A DNA stretch of 15,106 nt from Baffinella frigidus (lineage: Eukaryota; Cryptophyceae; Cryptomonadales; Baffinellaceae), in assembly GCA_026770585.1 (NCBI GenBank), contig MU646329.1, forward strand, positions 877,150 through 892,255, written 5' to 3'. A program made the position numbers and the translations under genes. How positions within the stretch are numbered: the first letter of the stretch is position 1; each line of letters begins with the position of its first letter. Under the pieces are notes generated by a model. The model was not told the origin of the DNA and did not search any database. It worked only from the letters and a program-made list of their open reading frames with translations. Positions 1-9,400 of the stretch are shown here, piece by piece.

Positions 1-110
1 ACACTATCAGACCCCACCACACACTATCAGACCCCACCACACACTATCAGACCCCAGCACACACTATCAGACCCCAGCACACACTATCAGACCCCGGCAC
101 ACACTATCAA
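1..110. repeat. 20-bp tandem repeat (ACACTATCAGACCCCACCAC)
   Basis: About five and a half units with period 20. The first two end CCAC and the later ones drift to AGCAC and GGCAC before the array decays around 110-165. It begins at the window edge, so its full length is unknown. Confidence 0.9.
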
Positions 111-388
111 GGTTCACCCCCGAGCACACACTAGCGCGGTTCGCCCCACCACGCGCTGCCAATTCTCTTGCCGCGACGCACGGCATCGTTGATCGAATCC
201 CGCTTGCTGGGGTCCAGTGGAAGCCCACTCGTAACGATGCCAACCCCACATCCCTCAACTCCGAACCTTCAAGACTCAGCTCCAAACGCTGAGTGTGGGA
301 AGGCGCATGGATCTTCCGAGGGCTGTTGCCATCGCACCTGACGGTTCCCCCTCCTGACGCTCCTGACAAAATGCTCCGAATGCTGCAG
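1..388 (+). other. Upstream intron, 3' part
   Basis: Lies upstream of the first recognisable exon. No exon with the expected RFEH-type HD-domain segment was found. It begins with a 20-bp tandem array; the rest is unique sequence ending in a C/T-rich stretch before the CAG at 386-388. Confidence 0.6.
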
Positions 389-492
389 CTGTGCGGCAGT
401 ATTGGGAGCGGTATCCGGAGGCGCAGGGGCCGTCGGCGGTCCCCGCAGAAATCACGCCGGCCGATCGCTTGTGCGTCCTCGTCGCGGCTGTG
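389..492 (+). CDS. SAMHD1: Exon 1 of the window: HD-domain helix before the catalytic motif
   Basis: Encodes VRQYWERYPEAQG and ends ADRLCVLVAAV, matching the segment just before the HD motif (human LCVQIAGLCHD). The donor is gtgaac at 493, after a complete codon. The acceptor is ambiguous: CAG at 386-388 (exon from 389, one base carried over) or CAG at 397-399 (exon from 400). An in-frame TGA at 364-366 limits extension. The preceding exon, which should carry the RFEH-type metal histidine, is not found in 1-388. Confidence 0.85.
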
Positions 493-3400
493 GTGAACTC
501 ACCTCCCTCACAGAAACACATGATGCGGATTTCGCACCAGCACGCGGTGTTGAAACCATCTGCTGGCACATTGTTTCCTCTCGGTGGCGCCCTTGCTCAG
601 ATCGCAAATTAGCCGTGGCTGTTTACGTGTGTCCTGACTCTGGAACCGCGCCTGGCAGTGCCACGACCTCGGGCACGGACCTTTCTCGTGAGTCTTCCCC
701 TTCCCCCCCCCCCGTTCGGAGTGTTCTCTTCAAATCAATATATTGCGCTGAATCTGCGTGCTGGGACCCCTCGATCTGTGCCAAGCCAACGTCTCAACAG
801 ATGTGTTCCCGGTGGCCTCGGCGCTGAACCCTGATGCCCGAACAGCCACATGTTCGAGCTGGTGACCGAGACCCTGACGACGCCCGAGGAGAAGTGGACG
901 CACGAGGAGATGAGCGTGCTGCTCCTCAAGCACACCATCAAGTCGTGCAACATCGATCTCGCGGCCCACGGCCTGGACCCTGTAACACTCCTCATCCGAG
1001 AACCCTCTAGCATCCAACAACCCTCTATGACAACCTTCTATAGCCTCGCTCCTCATCCAACAACCCTCTACAGCCTCGCTCCTGCATCGTTTCCCGCGTG
1101 AAAACCTTGCATCTCAACCCATCCACAGAGTGGCATGCAAGAGCTACCTCCTCCCTTGATCCACCTCTTCCCCCCCGCGCGCAGGCTGACCAGACGGAAT
1201 CTACTTTTCTTGCCTGACCTCTCCTGTTCCTTGACTGACCTCTGTTTTCTTGACTGACCTCACTTCTGTGTCCTTGACTGACCCTACGCAGGAGCGTGAT
1301 CGGCGGCTCATCTGAGAACGCATCTACTGTTTCCTAGACTGACCGCTCGAACCTGAACTCGTCATTCCAGAAGCGTGACCCCCCTCGCATACCACTCAGA
1401 CGGAATCTACCGTCGCCGTGACTGACCTCTCCGGCGGGACCCACCACGCCAGATTGGACCAGGGTGGTGACTGTCTGAATACCGTGCCCTGGTACGGTAT
1501 TGACGTTTGAAAACACCTGCCTTGAGGAGAAATTGACGTTTGGCGACGGGAAATTGACTTGTGGCGTGGCAGGAGCGTGACCTGCGCTTCATCGAAGAGC
1601 TGATCGTGGGGTCGGACCTGCTCGACGCGTCCGGGAACAAGGTCGGGAAGGAGGGGCGGGTGGGGCGGAGCGGGGGCAAGAGCTTCCTGTATGACATCGT
1701 CAATAACGTCCACTCGGGGTGGGAGCCTGCTCTCCTCATCCCTAGATCCCAAACCCTCATCTCCAAACCCCAAAATCCCAAAACCCCAAAACCCCAAAAC
1801 CCCTAAACTTGAGCGCTTGAGCATCGCTACAACGCTCTCTTCTACTCGCGGTGCCCGTGGTCAGGTTGGACGTAGCCACGCTGGACTAGCCCAAAGCCCG
1901 GCGCCCAGAGCGCTGGAGCATTTTTTAAAAAAAGCTCACTCCTGCTCTCTCTTTGTCCTAGCAGGTTGGACGTAGACCAGCTGGACTACTTAATGCTGCT
2001 CCCCTGCACCCTGCACCCTGCACCCTGAACGCCAAACCCTACCAGCGCGTGAGCATCGCCACAACGCTCACTCCTACGTGCGTGGGCAGGTTGGATGTAG
2101 ACAAGCTGGACTGCGTCGAGCTGCTCGCCTAAACCCTACCCCCTGAACCCTAAACCCTACACCCCAAAGCCCGAACCCCAAAGCGCTTGAGCATCTCTAC
2201 ACAGCTCACTCCTACTCGCGGTGTCCGTTCTCAGGTTGGACGTAGACAAGCTGGACTACTTCATGCGCGACACGAAGGCCGCGCTGGGCGAGTCGCAGCA
2301 GAGCATGCCCGAGCGCTTCATCACCCACGCGCGCGTTGCGTGGTGCGCCCAAACCCGAAACCCCAAACCCGAAAATCGAAATGCTTAACCCCCATCCTTG
2401 ATCCATTCGCTCTTCTCCCGAATCCCTGAAACCTAAACCCGAAACCCGAAACCCCCATCCCTAATCCATTCGCTCTGCTCCCTCATTCCTGAACCCAAAA
2501 CCCTAAACCCTACACCCTACACCCTACACCCTACACCCTACACCCTACACCCTACACCCTACACCCTACGCTCTACGCTCTACGCTCTACACCCTCAACC
2601 TAATCCCTAATGCATGAGCCCGAAACCCGAAACCCGAAAATAGGTGCGTAGACGCGAAGCGGTGGGGGATCTAAGCCTTTCACCCTCAGCCATGATCCCG
2701 AAAAACGAACCCCGAAACCCGAAATCCGATTTCAGGTGCGCGGACGCGAAGCGGTGTCGGAGTTCCCATCCTACCCACACTACCCACACGTCGGGGCATT
2801 TGCTGGCCCGCCAGGATGGCGGGCGAATCCCTGAACCCTAAACCCGAAATCCGACACCCCTATCCCTGCTCCATACGCCCTGATCCCGAAATCCCGAAAA
2901 CACGAAACCCTAAATCCCTAAAATCCCATCCCTCATCCATAAGCTCCTGGCCTTGAACCCTAAGCCCTAAGCCCTACGCCCTCCCTACGCCCTCCCTACG
3001 CCCTCCCTACGCCCTCCCTACGCCCTCCCTACGCCCTCCCTACGCCATACGCCCTACGCCCTGATCCTGAAACTCTACACCCGAAAGCAGGTGCGCGAAC
3101 GCGAAGCGGTGGGGAATCTAAGCCTTTCACACTAAGCCACGATCCCCAAAAACGAACCCCGAAACCCGATGGCAGGTGCGCGGACGCGAAGCGGTGGGGC
3201 ATCTGCTGGCCCACCAGGATGGCGGGCGAGGCTGTGCGCCTGTTCAGGGTCCGCTTCGACATGCACAACAAGGTACCGCCACCAAAACCAAAACCAAAAC
3301 CAAAACCAAAACCAAAACCAACACCAACACCAACACCAACACCACCACCACAACCACAACCACCACCACCGCTACCGCTACCACCACCACAACCACCCCT

Positions 3401-6400
3401 CGTTGTTTCCCGTGTAGCTGCCTGCACACCCACGAGCGCCGTTGCTGCCCTGTTTGCGCAAGCCACCCGAGCCCTCTCGCCGCCCACTCTTTCCAATGCC
3501 ATGAGAGCCCTCTGGCCGCCCACTCTGTGCTACCTTCCTTCAGTGGCCGCTCCAATAGCCCCGCGTTGCTGCCCGTGTTGCAGCCTGCACTGCCACGAGA
3601 GCCCTTGAGCCGCCCATTTATTTCTGCCAGTTCGACTTGAGTGGCCGCTCGAATCGCGGCCGTGATTTGCCGCCATCACCGCTGGGGGTTCTCCGCAAGG
3701 CGAGCCTCTGGGGGTGTCAGCATGCTGCAGATGCGGGAGAGAAAGAGAAATTCAGAAAGTGGAGGGTTGAGAAAGAGAGAGTAAGAACGTGGAGGGTTGA
3801 CGTTGAGAGGTTGGAGAGGTGTACGTGGAGGGTGCACAGGTGTGTTGACGATGCGAGGGTGCACAGGTATTGACAGTGAGAGGGTTCTGGTGCAGGTGTA
3901 CCAGCACCGCAAGGTGAAGCAAATGCGGGAGAGATAAGGTGGAGGGTTGGCGGTGAGAGGGTGCACAGGTATTGACGTCGAGGTCGCTTGGCGCAGGTGT
4001 ATCAGCACCGCAAGGTGAAGCCGATCGAGTACCTCGTGCGCGACATCCTCGAGCTGGCTGCCCCCCACTTCAAGTACCCGGTGCGTCTTCCCAGTGTGTA
4101 TGGTCAAGGGGTGGGGAAAGAAGCGTCGGTTACGGCAAAGTGTTTCGTGTAACGGCCGCGAATTGCCAGCGACGTGCCTCGTGCGCGACATCCTCGGGCT
4201 CGCTGCCCCCCCCACTTCAAGTACCCGGTGCGCAGGGAGTAGCGTCCAGGGTCGGGAGGGTGTAGCGTCCAGGGTCAGGAGGGTGTAGCGTCCAGGGTCG
4301 GGAGGGTGTAGCGTCCAGGGTGTAGCGTCCAGGGTCTCCCACGACGTTGGACTCAACTGGGTAACCTCACTAAGCGTACGTTGTTTGGAGGGGGGGGCGG
4401 GGGGGGCTGATTAGTCAAGTCTCGTTTTCAGGAGAAGACCGAGATGTTTCTGGGAAACTTCAGGATTGAGGGTTGAGGAGTCAAACACTCCATGGGTATA
4501 AGTTAACCTGGGTATGGCAAGTTGTGGACTCACGAACAGGTTATTTGGCTGGCAGTACAGATTTGTACCAGCAACAATACATTTAGGAGCCTCGAAATTT
4601 TTCGTATTTTGGGGTCATGATTAGGTGCACGACTGAAGAACGCCGCCCCGAAGGCGAACTCCGATTTCAATCATCTCAACGAGAATCTTGAGATTTTTCA
4701 GAGATCTCAAGATTCTCGTTGAGATAATTGAAATCGGAGTTCGCCTTCGGGGCGGCGTTCTTCAGGCGTGCACCCAAAACGGCTTCACTTCCAGGAATCT
4801 CGAGCTGCTAAAATGGTTTTAGGATGTGAGTTTAGGGCTTTTCCCGGCCAAAGTTGACAGGGCCACTTTGGGACCCAATCACCACCCGTTTTTCAGGGGT
4901 GCCAGACCCATTTCATCATATACCCTTGAACACTCAACCAAACCCTGTCCCTTGAGACCTTGCGACCTTGCGACCTTGCGACCTTGCGACCTTGAGACCC
5001 GAACCCTGAGTCCCGGCCCCTACAGCAAAACACATAAACCAACACTAAACACTAAGCTCTAAACCTGAACCTAAGCATACACATAACCCTAAACCCTAAA
5101 CCCTAAACCTAAAACCCAAAACCCAAAACCCAAAACCCCAAACCCAAACCATGCATGCATGCATGCATGCATGCACAAACCCAGATGTGGTCACCTGCAA
5201 TGAACGCCTGCCCGCGTGTCGTTTTGAAAAAACCCTAAGCCCTGAACCCTAAGCCCTAATCCCTGAGCCCTGATCCCTGAGCCCTGAGCCCTGAGCCCTG
5301 AGCCCTGAGCCCTGAGCCCTGAGCCCTGAGCCCTAGAACCCAAACATGCATGCATGCACAAAACCAGAAGTCGCCACGCGTCAAATAACGCCCGCCCGCG
5401 TTTTTCAGGTCTCATCTCAGGACGGGGAGATCACTGGGTGGTGCACGATCAAGGATGCGCTGACAAACCCGGAGGCCCTAACCAGGAATGCACAACACCA
5501 GGCGTGGCCACGCGTCAAATATCGCACTCCCTCTTTTTCAGGTTTCGTCCCAGGACAGGGAGATCACAGGGTGGTGCACGATCAAGGATGCGCTGACAAA
5601 CCCGGAGGCCCTAACCAGGAATGCAAAACACCAGGCGTGGCCACGCGTCAAATATCGCACTCCCTCTTTTTCAGGTTTCGTCCCAGGACGGGGAGATCAC
5701 AGGGTGGTTCACGATCAAGGATGCGCTGACAAACCCGGAGGCCTTCATCGACCTTGACGACTCGGTTCTCAGCCGCATCGCGTGCTTCGACTCGGTCTAC
5801 ACCCTGCACCCTGCACCCTGCACCCTGCACCCTGCACCCTGCACCTTACACCCTGCACCCTGCACCATGCACCATGTACCCTGTACCCTGCACCTTACCT
5901 TACACCCCTTCCCTAGCTCGCCTATCCAGCCCTTCCGGCACATCCAGCTCATCCAGCCCACATCCTCGCTCTCTGCCCCACCCACGCAGCGGGCTGCGAA
6001 GGGAAACTATGAACTCTACGTCATTTTCCGTACCTTCTCCGTAGGAACCCCCCATATGTCCCTTTGGATTGCCTACCGTAGGGTCGTAGGTCTTGTAGCT
6101 CACAGGCTATTTGAAATCCCTTCAAAGTCCGCTGTGTGGCCTGCGTGCCTTGACTCAGCCTGACTCGCCCTGCCCTGATCCTCGCTCGTGCCTCGCCGCC
6201 CCTTGCTGATGGTGCAAAGGCTGGAATGTGTTGGGTGGAGGCCTCTGGCGTGCGTCGCATGTAGCCAGTAACTTTCAAACACCTCGTGAATTCGGGCGGT
6301 TGGTAGCTGCGGGCGCGTGCCTTGAATCGTCCACACCTGATTTCCCACCCATCCCAGTGACATGAATCGTGCAGACCTGCTCTGCCAAACCCGGCCATTC

Positions 6401-9400
6401 TAGCACGATGTGGGTCCCCGTGCGTGAATTTCTCGCCTTGAACCGTGGTGGCACAACCACCCGGTCCCTGTGCGATAATTTCTCGCCATGGACCGAATCG
6501 AGCAGAACCATCCGGACATGGTGAAGTGCCGGGCGCTGATCTGGCGCTCTAAGCATCGCCAGCTCTACAAGTTCATCGGGCAGGTCCTCGCTCCTCCCAT
6601 CTACGCTGCCCACCCTGGAGGCAACTAATGGGCAAATCGATGATTTCTTAAGTCAACTCCCATACAAATGCCACCAGAATCGGGTGGCATCTGTGGGAGA
6701 TTGACTCAAGATTTGCCCCTGGATTGCCTGCAGGGTGGAAAGGGATTTCCTCCTCCCATCCACACTACCAAGGGGTCTCCACACTACAAAGGGGTTTCTT
6801 GAATAAACCGTAGATACTAATCCATAGGACCCTACGGTAAGCAATACAGTAGAGACAGAGGGGGTTCCTACGGATAAGATGACGGAACGGTTGTCAGAAT
6901 CTGACCAACAAATCCCTGCGTAGCATGCTATGTTAATAGGGTAACGGCCTGAAAGTGGGGTACTTAGGCCTACGGCATTGCCTAGGACCTCCTACCGTAG
7001 GCCGAGACTTTTTGGTCCTAGGATCCCTCGGCCTACGGTAGGAGGTCCTAGGCAATGCCGTATGCCTAACTACCCCATTTTCAGGCCGTTAGCCTATGAA
7101 TGTGCGCAGTGTTGCGTCCAGCGTGCTTCTGAATTCGAAGGGGGTGGTCTGCGCAAGGGAGTAAGTGCATCCTCACTAATTCCGGCGTCAACTTGATTCC
7201 GGCATTCCGTATCTCCCTATCGTATCGCATACCGTAGCACCCAACGGACTGCCGGAGCCAGGCTGGCGCCGGAAATAGGGCGTGCCCCCTTGCATCGTGA
7301 CGTCCTGCACCGGTGCCAAGTCGACACAACTCCATAGGCTAACGGCCTGAAAATGGGGCAGTTAGGCATACGGCATTGCCTAGGACCTCCTACCGTAGGC
7401 CGAGGGATCCTAGGACCAAAACGTCTCGGCCTACGGTAGGATGTCCTAGTCAATCCCGTAGGCCTAACTACCCCATTCTTGGTCAGTTGCCCTAGTAAAC
7501 TGAGCGGCACTCTACGGAATGCCGGGATTGGGGCGTGCGCACATCGTGACGTCTTTGCAGACCAAAAGACGCACATATCGTGCGTCTTTGCAGACCAAAA
7601 GACGCACATATCGTGCGTCTTTGCAGACCAAAAGACGCACATATCGTGCGTCTTTGCAGACCAAAGACGCACGGGGTGCGTCTTTGCAGACCAAGTGCGA
7701 GGAGAAGTACTCTCCGCAGCAGACCGCCGTTCGAATCCATAGCAATGGACAAGATTCTAGTACAAAAAGTTGAGGTGGACTGTATCCGTGAAGCCCCCCC
7801 GGTGGCTGCTAAGTGGTCCTGCGCCGTCGCAGACGAAGAGCGAGGAGAATTACTCGCCGCAAAGTATCTTGGTTTTATGTAGGCCCCTCTAGCATTCTCG
7901 TGTGGGTATCGTGACGGATTGCACCCTGGTCGTGACGTCCAACAGGTTATGAGCACCCTGGCATGGCAGACGAAGAGCGAGGAGAAGTACTCTCCACCGC
8001 AATGGACAAGAGTGTAGTACAAATAGTTGAGATGGACTGTGTCCGTGAAGCCCCCCGGTGGCTACTAAGTGGTCCTGCATCCCTCCTAACCGCAAAACAC
8101 TCCTAACACAAAACACGAAACCCTAATGCACCCGTGCAGACGAAGAGCGAGGAGAAGTACTCTCCGCAGCAGATCGCAGACATCATCGACGAGATCGTCG
8201 CAGGCGGGAACACTTCTGCCGGGAGCTCACAGTCTGGCAATCCGGAAGAGGTACCCTCCGCCCCACCCGCCCCCTCCGCCCCCGCGCCTAGACAAATGGC
8301 TCAAGCGCCAAACCAGGAACTCCCAGTCTGACAATCCGGAAGAGGTGCCCTCCGCCCCAGATTTCATCTCGGAACATACCACAATCTGTCCACATAAAAG
8401 TTGTAAGATAGCATCGTCGTATGCCTAAAATAGCATATACGCCCTTATCTTCGGCGTCGGAAGCCTAAGATAGTGGGACAGAATCCGCCGTGCTCCGAAA
8501 TGAGATTGTAGCGGGTGGGAACTCCTCCTCTGTCGATCAGGAAGAGGTTCCCCGCCAGCCCCCTCCACCCCCGCACCTGGACAAATGGCTCAAACGCCAC
8601 CCCGGGAACGCCTCTGCCAGGAACTCCAAGTCTGACAATCTGGAAGAAGTTCCCTCCGCCCCACCGCCTAGTCACACTTAGCACAAACTCTGGGGATACA
8701 ACCCCGTGTAGGATGACCGGACACATGGGGTTGTATCCCCAGACAAACACCCCTGCAGGGAACTCCTCTTCTTCCCACCACACCTCACAGTCTGGGCAAA
8801 TCGAAAAAGTCAAAAACGCCAAATCCCCTTGGAGGCCGACGGAATCCGACGGCCTTCAAGGGGATCTTTGGAGCCATTTTTCCCGATTTGCCCAGACTGT
8901 GAGGGTTGGTGGTCTGTCGACCAGAAGCAGGTGCCGTCCTCGCGCCAACACCTCCATCCGCCCCACCACCTGGACACGACTGCCTCACACAACACCCCCC
9001 CTCGCCCGCGCGCGCAGACCCCCCCCCTGCCCCAGCGCTCAGAACCCTGGCAGCGTGCATCCGCGCCAGTGCCAGGAATCCACCAGGGCGGCGTGCGGCT
9101 TCCACGCCGCCGTTCGCAGCCCTTGGGGAGAGCAGCACGCTGGCTGACACTACCTTTCGGGAAAGCCCGCCTCCTCATTATGTTTCGTGTCTGAAGAGGC
9201 TCTTGGGTTGGCAGAACGCTGACTGACCGTTGACGCTGCCGTGCCCTGACCATTGACGCTACCGTGCCCGCGAGCCCCATTGGCTCATGCAAAAAGCTTA
9301 CGTTAACGGAGTAGTAACTTTGGTACAACATTTATAATGAAAACATTCTTGGGCTTTAAAAGTCCTGAAATCGCCTTTAAAATTGTTTTAGAGCCCGGTT

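Larger units (their letters stand above)
2343..3175 (+). other. Intron 5, with three copies of the exon 6 start
   Basis: Copies of the exon 6 start lie at 2644 (TAG instead of CAG), 2736 (CAG; interrupted by about 33 bp, then resuming at 2792-2826) and 3091 (CAG). A unit containing ATCTAAGCCTTTCAC...CGAAACCCGA plus the acceptor occurs twice (about 2668-2758 and 3113-3200). The rest is telomere-like 7-bp repeats and an 11-bp array. Confidence 0.88.
4081..5674 (+). other. Intron 7: exon 7 end copy, hairpin, repeats, exon 8 start copies
   Basis: Contains in order: a copy of the exon 7 end with donor (4174-4227|gtgcgc), a 23-bp tandem, a G-rich run (4385-4407), a region without recognisable features (4408-4620), a long hairpin (4624-4774), ACCTTGCG repeats (about 4955-4995), CCCTAAA/CCCAAAA sequence (5083-5150), TGCA repeats, CCCTGAG repeats, and two incomplete upstream copies of exon 8. 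Confidence 0.88.
6584..8139 (+). other. Intron 9: palindromic elements and exon 10 start copies
   Basis: Holds a hairpin at 6630-6718, two palindromic MITE-like elements (6936-7097 and 7334-7494), a 33-bp array, and copies of the exon 10 start with CAG at 7690, 7833 and 7970 before the real exon at 8140. A stretch beginning TAGTACAAA.AGTTGAG...GGTGGCT is also duplicated (7758-7830 and 8014-8086). Confidence 0.88.

Noticed and set aside
185-200. tRNA T-arm-like GATCGAATCCC, and GTTCGAATCC at 7730
   Set aside because: No acceptor stem, D-arm or anticodon arm can be drawn around either site.
3176-3260. Exon 6 read from its first base (VRGREAVGHLLAHQDGG)
   Set aside because: It looks open and gene-like, but the phase from exon 5 and the RxxxH / YQH homology require the frame one base later.
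3676-4356. Long minus-strand open frame (226 codons)
   Set aside because: Runs through the reverse of exon 7 and of simple repeats (repeated Thr/Leu/Pro phrases from the 23-bp tandem). No recognisable protein.
4437-4485. Possible extra exon: ttttcag at 4430-4436 followed by an open EKTEMFLGNF frame
   Set aside because: No plausible GT donor before the in-frame TGA, no match to SAMHD1, and exon 7 joins exon 8 directly in frame with good homology. It may be a lone acceptor-like site.
5409-5610. Exon 8 copies 1 and 2 as real or alternative exons
   Set aside because: They lose the second half of the exon (FIDLDDSVLSRI...) and no suitable donor follows the homologous part. Only the copy at 5675 links to exon 9 in frame.
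5621-6163. Plus-strand open frame of 180 codons continuing past exon 8
   Set aside because: The part after 5794 is a CCCTGCA array (repeated TLHPAPC) and intron. The exon 8 donor and the match of exon 9 show the true path.
7528-7690. CRISPR-like array
   Set aside because: The units are contiguous 33-bp tandem repeats with no unique spacers, inside a eukaryotic intron.
7690-7773. Alternative start of exon 10 at 7690 (TKCEEKYSPQQTA)
   Set aside because: Homology stops after 13 residues, and the frame runs into unrelated sequence and a stop with no donor that would lead to exon 11. Treated as a copy.
7492-8022. Minus-strand open frame of 176 codons with repeated LQRRTICASFG-type phrases
   Set aside because: The protein repeats are simply the 33-bp DNA array read backwards; the rest covers duplicated intron sequence.
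8810-9331. Minus-strand open frame of 173 codons, and the plus-strand frame 8515-9147
   Set aside because: Both run through inverted-repeat elements and C-rich sequence. Opposing frames in GC-rich DNA are expected, and there is no conserved domain.
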